Source of the DNA: an uncultured Eubacteriales bacterium | GTDB lineage: Bacteria; Bacillota; Clostridia; Monoglobales; Monoglobaceae | Reading direction: 5' to 3' | DNA length: 35,651 bases | Assembly: GCA_905201285.1 (NCBI GenBank) | Contig: CAJKNM010000011.1 | Span: forward strand, 1-35,651 | Part shown: in pieces, positions 1 to 7,764 of the stretch | How positions within the stretch are numbered: position 1 is the stretch's first letter | How the letters are laid out: each line of letters opens with the position of its first letter | Notes under the pieces: model-generated | The model's database searches: none | What the model was told of the DNA's origin: nothing | The model's input: the letters and a program-made list of their open reading frames with translations, nothing else | Program-made: the position numbers and the translations under genes

Positions 1-1680
1 GAAGCCGCCTTCCGCAATGCCGTCCTCTACACTTACAACAAGGCGCTTGCCCGATGAATTTTCTTTCATAAATTCAATGTCAATCGGCTTAATACATCGA
101 ACGTCCGCAACGGCCGCCGACACCCCGCTGTTATTCAAAATTTCGGCCGCCTCAAGCGCATCATAGACCGTTATTCCGACCGCCGCAATAAACACGTCCG
201 TTCCGTCACACAAAAGCCGCGACTTATATGGACAAAGCGACTCAACCGGAACATCCCGGACCTCACCTCTTGGATACCGAAGAGCAACAGGCGTATTCAT
301 CCCGTTCACCGCGAATTCAAGCATCTCAGTAAAATCCAGCCTGTTTGACGGCGAAAAAACTGTCATATCCGGTGCCTGAGTCATATATGCTATGTCATAG
401 ACGCCCTGGTGAGTCTCACCGTCGCTCCCCACCGGCCCACAGCGGTCGATTCCGAAAACAACGTGAAGTTTCATAAGCGAAACATCGTGAATAATCTGGT
501 CATACGCCCTTTGTAAGAATGTCGAATATATCGCTGCAACAGGAGTAATCCCCGATTTCGCAAGCCCCGCCGAGAACGTCACCGCGTGCTGTTCGGCGAT
601 TGCCACATCAAAAAACCTATCGGGAAAAAGCTCAGCAAATCCACTAAGCCCCGTTCCGAGCGGCATTGCCGCCGTCACAGCGGCAAGCTTGGGATTTTTC
701 TTTGCCAAACCGCACATTGTCTCTCCGAAACAGTCAGACCATGTTTCCGCAGACGGCATCTTACACCGCCCGGTAATCTCATCAAAGCTTTGTACGCCGT
801 GAAAGGAATCGGGCCTCTTTTCAGCGGGGGAATAGCCCTTACCCTTCTTTGTCTTTACGTGAATCAGCACAGGCTCCTTCATTCTTTTTGCCTGATCCAT
901 TACCGCGGTCAACTCTTTTATATTATGTCCGTCTACCGGGCCGAGGTATCTGAATCCGAAATTCTCGAATATAGTAGACGGAATAACCATTTTTCTTATC
1001 CTTGTTTTTGATTCGCCGATAAACTTTTTTATCGGCTTTCCTATAACCGGAACCTTATCAAGAGCCGACTTTACATCCCTCTTGATTTCGAAATACCTCG
1101 CTGTGCTTCTCATTTTTTTCAGGCGTTTAGCAATCGCACCGACATTCTCGGATATTGACATTCCGTTATCGTTTAAAATCACGATTATAGGAAGCTTTGT
1201 GCTTCCCGCATGGTTAAATGCCTCAAATGCCATTCCTCCCGTCATCGCGCCATCGCCTATAACCGCCACCGCACGCTCGTGCGTTCCGTTTATTCTTGCG
1301 GCGGCGGCAATCCCGGTAACAGCCGAAACAGATGTTGAGCTATGCCCCGAATTGAATGCGTCGGAATCGCTCTCCGAAATCTTCGGAAACCCCGAAAGTC
1401 CGCCGAACTTCCTGAGCGTGTCGAACCTGTCGGCACGCCCGGTCAGAATCTTATGAACATATGACTGATGCCCCACATCCCACACTATTCTGTCAACATA
1501 CGGGTCGAATTCCAAAAACATTGCTATAGTCAACTCAACCACGCCGAGGTTTGCCGCCAGGTGTCCGCCAACTTTGGATATGTGTTTTATCAAAAACTCT
1601 CTTATTTCCTCCGCAAGGCAGTTAAGCTCATCGATATTCAGATTTTTCAAGTCATTCGGCTCTTTTATCTTTTCAAGCAT
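1..1680 (-). CDS. dxs: 1-deoxy-D-xylulose-5-phosphate synthase, C-terminus cut off by window edge
   Basis: Thiamine-diphosphate enzyme that condenses pyruvate and glyceraldehyde 3-phosphate, the first step of the MEP isoprenoid pathway; cytosolic. The reading frame is open from the ATG at 1680 to the left edge, giving about 560 residues of a family usually near 620, so roughly 60 C-terminal residues are missing. Visible motifs: GGHLAANLGVVELT and DVGHQSY near the N-terminus, the ThDP/Mg loop GDGAMTGG, DNGMSIS, GPVDGHN, the catalytic-Glu motif AEQHAVTF, and DRCGPVGSDGETHQG. That last motif has C and P where I would expect the more usual A and I/L of DRAG(I/L)VG. The start is supported by an upstream AAGGATAAGGA purine run. 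It lies 26 bp behind the DUF624 gene on the same strand and is probably cotranscribed with it. Identification is very secure. Confidence 0.97.
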   Translation of the reverse strand, partial: MLEKIKEPNDLKNLNIDELNCLAEEIREFLIKHISKVGGHLAANLGVVELTIAMFLEFDPYVDRIVWDVGHQSYVHKILTGRADRFDTLRKFGGLSGFPKISESDSDAFNSGHSSTSVSAVTGIAAAARINGTHERAVAVIGDGAMTGGMAFEAFNHAGSTKLPIIVILNDNGMSISENVGAIAKRLKKMRSTARYFEIKRDVKSALDKVPVIGKPIKKFIGESKTRIRKMVIPSTIFENFGFRYLGPVDGHNIKELTAVMDQAKRMKEPVLIHVKTKKGKGYSPAEKRPDSFHGVQSFDEITGRCKMPSAETWSDCFGETMCGLAKKNPKLAAVTAAMPLGTGLSGFAELFPDRFFDVAIAEQHAVTFSAGLAKSGITPVAAIYSTFLQRAYDQIIHDVSLMKLHVVFGIDRCGPVGSDGETHQGVYDIAYMTQAPDMTVFSPSNRLDFTEMLEFAVNGMNTPVALRYPRGEVRDVPVESLCPYKSRLLCDGTDVFIAAVGITVYDALEAAEILNNSGVSAAVADVRCIKPIDIEFMKENSSGKRLVVSVEDGIAEGGF

Positions 1681-1706
1681 TTTAATTTTGTCCTTATCCT
1701 TTTGTT

Positions 1707-2615
1707 TTACCTTTCCCGGCGCGCTCTCACGTCATCCTCAAACAGAGTTTTTTCCTTCTCTGCGTCCTCTGCATCGGGTATCACATCAAGCATATACTTT
1801 TTCATTTTGGGATATACGTTAAAGTTTACCATAAACGCTGTAAAGCTCTGCGTCAGAACTATCTCAAGCAAGCCGAGAACAATCAGCGAAATCAGGAAAT
1901 ACTGTCCGAGGTATAATACCGCTATAATCGGAAGTCCTATATGAACAAAAATCACAAGGAATAGTATCAGCAGGTTCGACGGAAGCTTTCCGACCGCAAA
2001 CAGCAAGGCGTTTCTGTAAATATCCTTAAGCTTTAGCTTAAACATTATCATCATCGGGTATATGTACATATTCATCATAGCAAAGATAACGATAATCATA
2101 TACATAACATATTTAAGATAGCCTATCGCACCGCCCGCCTGAGAATAGAACATCAAGCCCACATAACAGATTACAAGCATAACCAGATTTATCAGATAAA
2201 CCGCTGTAGCCTGTTTAAAGTTTGACTTAAACGTGTCTTTAAAGTCGCTCCATATCCATGCGTGTTCCTCTCTTGCAAAGTTACGCATAATATATGTTAT
2301 TCCCGCCGTTGCCGGTCCCATACCGAAAATAGTTACGAACAGGTTTGTGCAGAAGAACGAAACAATAAATGTCGCATACACACTGTCCTCAACCGAAACA
2401 TTCTCGCCGAAAAGCCCGGTGCTTGCTATAAACAGCATAGCGAATACCACCAAAAAGGTCGGTATCATCACAAGACAATACATCAGATTCACCTTTATAA
2501 ATCTTGTAAACTTCCTGAAGAAAAGCTCAAAAAATCTGAAAAAACTTCTCTTCTGCGGCGCATCGGGGTCAACCCCGGGGCCTGCCTTCTCAAATCTGTT
2601 TGAAAAAAATCCCAT
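1707..2615 (-). CDS. DUF624 (YesL-like) integral membrane protein
   Basis: 302-residue membrane protein. After a polar N-terminus with the basic-aromatic segment FFRFFELFFRKFTRF, it has about five to six hydrophobic stretches (near residues 42-68, 82-105, 135-160, 165-190, 205-228 and 230-260) and a charged C-terminal tail. The pattern, including the GPATAGITYIMRNFAREEHAWIWSDFKDTFK segment between the second and third helices, matches the DUF624/YesL family. YesL homologues often sit in carbohydrate-uptake loci, but the biochemical role is unknown and there is no sugar locus next to this copy. The ATG at 2615 is preceded by GGATAGGAG. It follows the comEA-like gene by 50 bp and precedes dxs by 26 bp, so it is probably part of one run-on operon. 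Family call is fairly secure; function is not known. Confidence 0.8.
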   Translation of the reverse strand: MGFFSNRFEKAGPGVDPDAPQKRSFFRFFELFFRKFTRFIKVNLMYCLVMIPTFLVVFAMLFIASTGLFGENVSVEDSVYATFIVSFFCTNLFVTIFGMGPATAGITYIMRNFAREEHAWIWSDFKDTFKSNFKQATAVYLINLVMLVICYVGLMFYSQAGGAIGYLKYVMYMIIVIFAMMNMYIYPMMIMFKLKLKDIYRNALLFAVGKLPSNLLILFLVIFVHIGLPIIAVLYLGQYFLISLIVLGLLEIVLTQSFTAFMVNFNVYPKMKKYMLDVIPDAEDAEKEKTLFEDDVRARRER

Positions 2616-2665
2616 TTTTATTCTCCTATCCGAATTCTCAAAATTATAAAATTACAGATACACTC

Positions 2666-3202
2666 TCACTCTATTGTTACATAATTTTTGATTTTCTCGA
2701 ACCTCTTATCGCCTATTCCCTTAACCTTTTTAAGCTGTTCGATTGAGGTGAACCCTCCAAGCTGCTCACGAAGCTCGATTATTCTTTCGGCATACTTTTC
2801 GCCGATTCCGCTAATCAGCATAAGTTCTTTCTTGTCGGCGGTATTTATGTTTATCTTATGGCCAAGCGCCGCAAGCTCCGCATTTTCGTCATTCTCCGCC
2901 TTCTTACCGCCTTGTGGCTCCACCGCCGTACCGTCCGCATCCGAACCGGCATTATTATTTTCACCAGAATCAATCTCAGTATCCCCGCCTTGTTCGGATT
3001 CGGCTGCTGAAGCATCGGCGGATTTATCATTTCCGGAAGAATCATTATTTCCTGAATTTTCGATGTTTGCAGCCGCCACGGCCGGTGCCTTGACTATTTC
3101 GCCGACTCCGTCAGCTCTTCTCACCATATTAAAGCCGATTATGTACCCACATACAATTATGATAAGACATGGGAAAATCAGCAGCTTTTTATTCTTACTC
3201 AT
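2666..3202 (-). CDS. comEA: ComEA-like membrane-anchored helix-hairpin-helix DNA-binding protein
   Basis: 178 residues. A single N-terminal membrane anchor (about residues 7-25) is followed by an acidic, Asn/Ser/Gly/Asp-rich linker (about 35-110) and a C-terminal tandem helix-hairpin-helix domain (about 113-178). That domain carries ININTADKKELMLISGIG and LKKVKGIGDKRFEKIKNY, typical of ComEA. In competent bacteria ComEA binds transforming DNA outside the membrane and hands it to ComEC. No comEC follows here; the next gene is DUF624. The ATG overlaps the stop codon of hisIE by one base (TAATG), so translation is probably coupled. It could be a generic HhH protein instead of a working competence factor, because this architecture is common in Firmicutes whose competence has not been shown. 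Confidence 0.85.
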   Translation of the reverse strand: MSKNKKLLIFPCLIIIVCGYIIGFNMVRRADGVGEIVKAPAVAAANIENSGNNDSSGNDKSADASAAESEQGGDTEIDSGENNNAGSDADGTAVEPQGGKKAENDENAELAALGHKININTADKKELMLISGIGEKYAERIIELREQLGGFTSIEQLKKVKGIGDKRFEKIKNYVTIE

Positions 3203-3852
3203 TATTTATTATATCTCGAGCGAAGTTCGGCAAACACGTCATCCCATGTCAGGCCTTCTTCAACGAGCACAACCGCCAAATGATAAAGAAGATCCGCGGT
3301 CTCATACTGAACCTCTGACTTAACATAGTTCTTTGAAGCGATAATAACCTCGGCTGATTCCTCACCAATCTTTTTAAGCATTTTATCAATGCCCTTTTCA
3401 AAGAGATAATTCGTGTATGAACCCTCTTTCGGGTGTTTAACTCTGTCAACTATTATGTTATATACATCATATAAAATCTTAGGGTTCGTATCAATCCCTG
3501 TCGGAATCTCAACAAGCTTTCCGTCAACAACCTTGCGATAGAAGCAGGATATGTTTCCGGTGTGACACGCCGCTCCGATTTGTTCTATTTTAAGAACGAT
3601 AGCGTCTTGGTCACAGTCAACAAGCATCTCCTTAACCAACTGAAGATGTCCGGAATGTGAGCCTTTCTCCCACAGCTCCTGACGGCTTCTGCTGAAATAT
3701 GTCGCGTGTCCTGTCTCAAGTGTTAGTTTAATGCTCTCTTCATTCATATAAGCAAGCATCAGAATCTCGCCGCTTACCGCGTCTTGTGCAACCGCCGGTA
3801 TGAGTCCTCTGTCATCAAATTTAAGGTCTTTTATAAAATCTGTATTTGCCAT
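3202..3852 (-). CDS. hisIE: Bifunctional phosphoribosyl-AMP cyclohydrolase / phosphoribosyl-ATP pyrophosphatase
   Basis: Catalyses steps 2 and 3 of histidine biosynthesis. I chose the ATG at 3852 (MANTDFIKD) over an upstream in-frame start at 3909 because AAGGAAAAC precedes it and the extra N-terminal residues are merely basic; this gives 216 residues. The HisI domain (about 1-112) shows HLQLVKEMLVDCDQDA and the zinc-site motif ACHTGNISCFY. The HisE domain (about 118-216) shows the helical pattern with KKIGEESAEVIIASKN and ETADLLYHLAVVLVEEGL, which holds the acidic Mg-binding residues. It starts 28 bp after hisA and its TAA overlaps the comEA-like ATG. Identification is very secure. Confidence 0.96.
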   Translation of the reverse strand: MANTDFIKDLKFDDRGLIPAVAQDAVSGEILMLAYMNEESIKLTLETGHATYFSRSRQELWEKGSHSGHLQLVKEMLVDCDQDAIVLKIEQIGAACHTGNISCFYRKVVDGKLVEIPTGIDTNPKILYDVYNIIVDRVKHPKEGSYTNYLFEKGIDKMLKKIGEESAEVIIASKNYVKSEVQYETADLLYHLAVVLVEEGLTWDDVFAELRSRYNK

Positions 3853-3880
3853 TTTTCTGTTTTCCTTTCGTATAAATATT

Positions 3881-4594
3881 TTATCTTGCCGCCGCAACCG
3901 CGTCCGCAAGGTCTATTCTGTCTGTATAAAGCGCCTTTCCGATAATCGCGCCCTCGACGCCTGTCTCTTTAAGAGCCTTGACATCATCAACCGAAGAAAC
4001 TCCGCCCGACGCTATTATGTTAACGGGAACAGCCTTAACCATCTCGGCCATTGCCGCGATATTCGGCCCTTTTAACATTCCGTCGGTCGCTATGTCGGTA
4101 TAGATTATATACTTGACACCGATTTCCGCCATCCGTTTCGCCAAATCAACCGCCGAGGTCTCACTGACCTCCTCCCAGCCGCAGACAGCCGCCATTCCGT
4201 CCTTTGCATCGATTCCGACAGCAATCCTTTCGCCGTACCTTGCCACGGCTTCCTTAACGAATTCCGGGTCTTTTAACGCCGAGGTGCCTATTATAACACG
4301 CCGGACTCCGCTGCTCAGATACTTTTCCACGACCTCCATCGATCGAATTCCTCCGCCCACTTCAATCGGAACATCAACCGCCGCTGCAATCTTCTTTATC
4401 AGATCAAGATTCGGCGTGCCGCCGTTCTTAGCGCCGTCTAAATCCACTATATGGATAAACTCACCGCCGAGTCTCTGCCATCTTGACGCAACCTCACACG
4501 GGTTATCGGCGAACTTCGTCTTTTGCGAATAATCGCCCTGCACCAGTCTGACGCACGCCCCGTCTATAATATCAATCGCAGGATAAATCGTCAT
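3881..4594 (-). CDS. hisA: ProFAR isomerase
   Basis: (Beta/alpha)8-barrel enzyme that isomerises the aminoaldose ProFAR to PRFAR, the fourth step of histidine synthesis. At 237 residues it has the normal length. The catalytic aspartates are visible as D8 (PAIDIIDGACVRLVQGD) and D129 (AVGIDAKDG). The phosphate-binding glycine motifs EVGGGIR and IIASGGVSS are also present, as is YTDIATDGM. The gene begins 5 bp after the hisZG stop, and its AGGAGGACT ribosome binding site lies inside the end of hisZG. HisF, which would use its product together with HisH, is not in this window. Identification is very secure. Confidence 0.96.
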   Translation of the reverse strand: MTIYPAIDIIDGACVRLVQGDYSQKTKFADNPCEVASRWQRLGGEFIHIVDLDGAKNGGTPNLDLIKKIAAAVDVPIEVGGGIRSMEVVEKYLSSGVRRVIIGTSALKDPEFVKEAVARYGERIAVGIDAKDGMAAVCGWEEVSETSAVDLAKRMAEIGVKYIIYTDIATDGMLKGPNIAAMAEMVKAVPVNIIASGGVSSVDDVKALKETGVEGAIIGKALYTDRIDLADAVAAAR

Positions 4595-4599
4595 ATGTC

Positions 4600-6246
4600 T
4601 CAGTCCTCCTTTAATTCTCTCTTTACATCATCCACAAGCGAAAGAATCCTCTCGCGGTGAATTTTAAGACTGACCCTGTTTACGATAAGCCTTGCCGATA
4701 ACTCACAAACGTCCTCAAGAACTTCAAGGCCGTTCTCTTTAAGCGTCTTTCCGCTCTCAACAATATCCACAATAACTTCAGATAACCCAACCAGCGGTCC
4801 AAGCTCAACCGAACCGTTGAGCTTGATAATATCGACTGTCTGACCCTTGACGCGGTGGAAGTAGTCACGTGCAATATGCGGATACTTGCTCGCAACTCTC
4901 ATTATGTTTCTTCCATCAAGCCGTCCGCGCATTGAAGCGGGGCCGGCAACCGCCATTCTGCATCTTCCGAAGCCTAAATCCAAAAGCTCGTACACATCCT
5001 TGCCGCTCTCCAAAAGCGTGTCTTTTCCCACAACTCCTATATCCGCCGCCCCATACTCGACATAGACCGGTACGTCGGACGCCTTGACAAGAATAAACTT
5101 AAACTTATTTTTCTCATCGGTAAAAATCAGCTTTCGCGTCTTTGACTTCATCTCTGAAACGTCAAAGCCAAGTTGCTCAAATATCTCAATAGAAAGCTCT
5201 GCCAGCCTGCCCTTTGCGAGAGCAACGGTTATGTATTGAGACGCTGTATCACCCTGAGTGCAAACTCGGTCTGACAGAACAGTCATAACCCTTTCGATGC
5301 CCATTGCCACGCCGGTGGCGGGAAGCTCACGCCCGAACTTCGCCGTCAGATTGTCATATCGACCTCCCGAACAGATGGGAAAGGCAACACCCTTAGCAAA
5401 GCCTTTTATAATTATTCCTGTGTAATAGTCGAGATTCGGAACCATTCCCAAATCTATGGCAATATATTTTTCAAGACCCTTGTCCTTTAAAATCTCATAG
5501 ACCTGCATCAGATTTTCAAGAGCCGCACGGGACTTATTACTCAAAATATCGTTTTTCAGTTCCTTCTCTACTATATCAATATCGCCGAAAAGCTTCGGCA
5601 TTTCACAGAAAGCAGCCTTTAGACTTTCTGATATATTCAGCCGTTCAAGTATAGCGTTTATAGCAACAAAATCCTTGTCATTTATCTTTGCTCTAAGCGT
5701 GTCGCTCTGCTCTGTATCAAGCCCGGCGAGTTCACTAAGCCCCTTGAAATAATCAACCTGACCCATATCAATCTGAAAATCGGTTATGCCGAACTTCAAA
5801 AGCGCCTCAATCGAAATTTCGATAACCTCCGCATCTGCGGCGGCACTTCCGTCACCCATAAGCTCTATCCCCACCTGTGAAAATTCACGCTGTCTTGCAT
5901 TACTGAAGGCCTCATCGTTCCTGAAGGCGCTTCCCGAATAAGCAATCCGATAAGGAAGCTCACCGAGCGGCTTTGTCGCCGCAATTCTCGCAACCGAGGT
6001 TGTGAGGTCGGGTCGAAGCGCAAGCATCCGCCCGTTATTATCAAAGAATTTAAACATATTCTCTGCCTTGGTGACCGCCGCATCATAAACGTCATAATAT
6101 TCAAAGGTAGGCGGCTGAACCATATGATAGCCGTGATGGGCAAAAACCTCCTTCGCCGCTGTCTCAATTTTGAACTTCGCTTCACACTCGTCCACAAGCA
6201 TATCGGTAAGTCCCTCAGGCGTGTGTGTATTTCTGCTCTCTGTCAC
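4600..6246 (-). CDS. hisZG: HisZ-HisG fusion: ATP phosphoribosyltransferase with fused regulatory subunit
   Basis: One continuous 548-residue frame holds both halves of the short-form ATP phosphoribosyltransferase, which starts histidine synthesis from ATP and PRPP. Residues about 1-330 are HisZ, a histidyl-tRNA-synthetase paralogue: motif-2-like YRIAYSGSAFRNDEAFSNARQ region, YYTGIIIKGF, and CSGGRYDNL. Residues about 338-548 are a complete short-form HisG: ALAKGRLAELS, the AADIGVVGKD loop, KLNGSVELGPLVGLSEVIVDIVESG and a C-terminal helix. In HisZ-containing bacteria these are normally two genes that form a hetero-octamer. No stop or frameshift is seen at the junction, only a short linker (about 331-337). 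The start is GTG with AGGAG 9 nt upstream. A strong promoter lies just upstream. Confidence 0.95.
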   Translation of the reverse strand: MTESRNTHTPEGLTDMLVDECEAKFKIETAAKEVFAHHGYHMVQPPTFEYYDVYDAAVTKAENMFKFFDNNGRMLALRPDLTTSVARIAATKPLGELPYRIAYSGSAFRNDEAFSNARQREFSQVGIELMGDGSAAADAEVIEISIEALLKFGITDFQIDMGQVDYFKGLSELAGLDTEQSDTLRAKINDKDFVAINAILERLNISESLKAAFCEMPKLFGDIDIVEKELKNDILSNKSRAALENLMQVYEILKDKGLEKYIAIDLGMVPNLDYYTGIIIKGFAKGVAFPICSGGRYDNLTAKFGRELPATGVAMGIERVMTVLSDRVCTQGDTASQYITVALAKGRLAELSIEIFEQLGFDVSEMKSKTRKLIFTDEKNKFKFILVKASDVPVYVEYGAADIGVVGKDTLLESGKDVYELLDLGFGRCRMAVAGPASMRGRLDGRNIMRVASKYPHIARDYFHRVKGQTVDIIKLNGSVELGPLVGLSEVIVDIVESGKTLKENGLEVLEDVCELSARLIVNRVSLKIHRERILSLVDDVKRELKED

Positions 6247-6300
6247 GTTATCACTCTCCTGTTTTTTGCATTTTAAAAATGATTATTATTAAACTATTAT

Positions 6301-6329
6301 ATTATACCACTTTAGATTAATGCCGTCAA
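6301..6329 (-). promoter_or_regulatory. Sigma-A promoter for the hisZG operon
   Basis: On the minus strand TTGACG (6329-6324), a 17-bp spacer ending in TGG (extended -10), and TATAAT (6306-6301). Transcription would begin near 6294 and leave a leader of about 48 nt before the GTG of hisZG. No T-box or attenuator hairpin is visible in that leader. Confidence 0.8.
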
Positions 6330-6347
6330 TTACTAAAATGCTCAATT

Positions 6348-6701
6348 TCACAACTTTTTGTACGGATAGCGCCAAAGATATGCCGGAGAAAATTCGCATA
6401 TCTTGTTGTCACAGTGCCGACACGTTTTCCTATAAAATTCAAAAAATATATTTTTGTGAAATCTCGCCTCCTCATCACTCAGACAGCACATCATATAAGG
6501 ACATTCGTCACAGCAGCATTCTATTATGTTTCCCCAAACATCATAATGCATACCGTTTCCCTGACAGCTTCTTCCCTCGTTCCCCGGCGTCAGCCGAACC
6601 CCCGAATCGATAATCAGTTTATGTCCCGATATTCTCTGAACTATGCTATAAAATTTCATTTTAACCCATACCCACATTCTCTCTTTAAAATCTTCACTCA
6701 T
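6348..6701 (-). CDS. Small cysteine-rich protein of unknown function
   Basis: 117 residues, not recognised. Ten cysteines are concentrated in the second half: C46, then C62-C63-C64-x2-C67 and C72-C73 (core ECCCDECPYMMCC), then C94-x2-C97-x4-C102. The N-terminal 30 residues are basic and aromatic (ERMWVWVKMKFYSIVQRI) and could form an amphipathic helix on a membrane. The Cys spacing suggests metal binding or a metal-cluster fold, which is inference. The gene looks real because an ideal AGGAGG lies upstream of the ATG and a perfect-consensus promoter precedes it. It ends only about 20 bp before the hisZG promoter and is divergent from the Xre regulator gene. Confidence 0.75.
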   Translation of the reverse strand: MSEDFKERMWVWVKMKFYSIVQRISGHKLIIDSGVRLTPGNEGRSCQGNGMHYDVWGNIIECCCDECPYMMCCLSDEEARFHKNIFFEFYRKTCRHCDNKICEFSPAYLWRYPYKKL

Positions 6702-6726
6702 AATATTACCTCCTATTTATCTTTAA

Positions 6727-6755
6727 ATTATATAACGTAATAGTCTATATGTCAA
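6727..6755 (-). promoter_or_regulatory. Perfect-consensus sigma-A promoter for the Cys-rich protein gene
   Basis: Minus strand TTGACA (6755-6750), exactly 17 bp, TATAAT (6732-6727). Both hexamers match consensus fully. The predicted start near 6720 leaves a leader of about 18 nt that is mostly the AGGAGG ribosome binding site. Confidence 0.85.
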
Positions 6756-6812
6756 TATATCTTTTGTAATAATATATTATGTATGCATTAGATTAAAGGA
6801 GATGTTGCAATT

Positions 6813-7019
6813 TTGTTAAAATTAAACGCAATAGACTTGCTCGAAAAAAAGGGTAAAACCAAATACTGGTTATATAAACAAATGGGAATGAGTTATCAAA
6901 ACTTCACACGTATGATAAACAATGAAACAAAATCTGTCAGATACGAAAATTTAGAAGCTATGTGCTATATTTTAGAATGTAAAATTGACGAACTTCTCGT
7001 TTTTGAAGATGAGAATTAA
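6813..7019 (+). CDS. Small Xre/Cro-type helix-turn-helix transcriptional regulator
   Basis: 68 residues consisting almost entirely of one Cro/C1-type HTH domain: AIDLLEKKGKTKYWLYKQMGMSYQNF (helices 1-3) followed by RYENLEAMCYILECKIDELLVF. It resembles the short single-domain Xre family found in many Clostridia. The start is TTG at 6813 with AAGGAGAT about 11 nt upstream; an ATG at 6802 is in another frame and stops after five codons. The gene is divergent from the Cys-rich protein gene, about 110 bp away, so it may regulate that neighbour or itself; that is inference. Its 3' end lies in a short direct repeat described separately. Confidence 0.85.
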   Translation: MLKLNAIDLLEKKGKTKYWLYKQMGMSYQNFTRMINNETKSVRYENLEAMCYILECKIDELLVFEDEN

Positions 7020-7138
7020 TTCGATATTTTTTGGGGAAGAGGAGATACCGCAAAGCAAACGATGGCTTTTATCTATGATAAAAGCCGAGTAAGCGAAGCG
7101 AACATCGACAAGGTGAAGGACGATTAATTCAATATTAT
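7016..7138 (+). repeat. Short direct repeats flanking a decayed coding-like stretch
   Basis: ATTAATTCGATATT at 7016-7029 recurs as ATTAATTCAATATT at 7125-7138 (13 of 14 identical). Each copy overlaps the TAA that ends a reading frame: the Xre gene at 7017-7019 and a second frame at 7126-7128. That second frame is open through the whole interval and ends in MAFIYDKSRVSEANIDKVKDD; its only ATG (7063) has a poorly spaced ribosome binding site. I read it as the tail of a lost gene or a partial duplication, not as a working gene. Confidence 0.4.
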
Positions 7139-7152
7139 TTTTACCGTTTTAT

Positions 7153-7695
7153 TCAGCTTCGCTTATCTGATATAAATTTTACTGCCGAATATCCCAAAAC
7201 TCCGCATACCGTGCCTATAATCATTCCGCACAGGACATCGGTGAGATAATGCACATACAAATACAACCTTGAAAAAGCAAGCACCAGAGCAAGAACAAGC
7301 ATCACCGTTCCAACTCTCTTATGCCTGCCGAGCAGGACGGCAACCGTTGCCGCAAACGCCGCGGAGGTATGCCCCGACGGGAATGAATAATCCATCGGCT
7401 TCGTTATAATAAGCGTAACCGCCGTGTTAATATCAAACGGCCGTATCCGTGCCACAAGCGGCTTAATAACCATATTACATATCAAAAGTGAAAACAACAG
7501 TGACACAAGCACGGAAACGCCGGCCTTCCGATAACGGTTAAAAAAGAGCATGACTATTCCTATCACTATCCACACAATCCCCGCCGAGCCAAGACTTGTA
7601 ACAGCCGGCATAATCTTGTCAAGAAACGGATTTCGTATATTTTCAGCTATAAAATCCAGTATTTTTAAATCAAACTCGGTTATTGTTCCTATCAC
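7153..7695 (-). CDS. PAP2-family membrane phosphatase (possible undecaprenyl-pyrophosphate phosphatase)
   Basis: 180 residues with about five membrane segments and the three-part acid phosphatase signature. K78-x6-R85-P86 is in IKPLVARIRPF, PSGH is at 106-109, and S142-R143-x5-H149-x3-D153 is in SRLYLYVHYLTD. The catalytic histidines are therefore H109 and H149. Family members dephosphorylate lipid phosphates; many bacterial ones (BcrC/PgpB type) recycle undecaprenyl pyrophosphate for cell wall synthesis. The substrate cannot be read from this sequence. The start is GTG at 7695 preceded by GGGGTG. It follows the ddh terminator and may be its own unit or rely on read-through. Confidence 0.9.
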   Translation of the reverse strand: MIGTITEFDLKILDFIAENIRNPFLDKIMPAVTSLGSAGIVWIVIGIVMLFFNRYRKAGVSVLVSLLFSLLICNMVIKPLVARIRPFDINTAVTLIITKPMDYSFPSGHTSAAFAATVAVLLGRHKRVGTVMLVLALVLAFSRLYLYVHYLTDVLCGMIIGTVCGVLGYSAVKFISDKRS

Positions 7696-7707
7696 AATAT
7701 CACCCCA

Positions 7708-7747
7708 AAATTAAAGCTGCGGCAAGCCTGTCCGCACTTACCGCAGC
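7708..7747 (-). terminator. Intrinsic terminator after ddh
   Basis: On the minus strand a 7-bp GC-rich stem CTGCGG.../...CCGCAG (arms 7741-7747 and 7716-7722, GCTGCGG/CCGCAGC) is followed by TTTAATTTT. It lies 18 bp after the ddh stop. Confidence 0.7.
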
Positions 7748-7764
7748 AGATTTTTCAGAAAATG

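Noticed and set aside
586..1456. Plus-strand open frames of 141 and 124 codons
   Set aside because: They lie antisense to dxs, whose protein is unmistakable, and have no ribosome binding sites.
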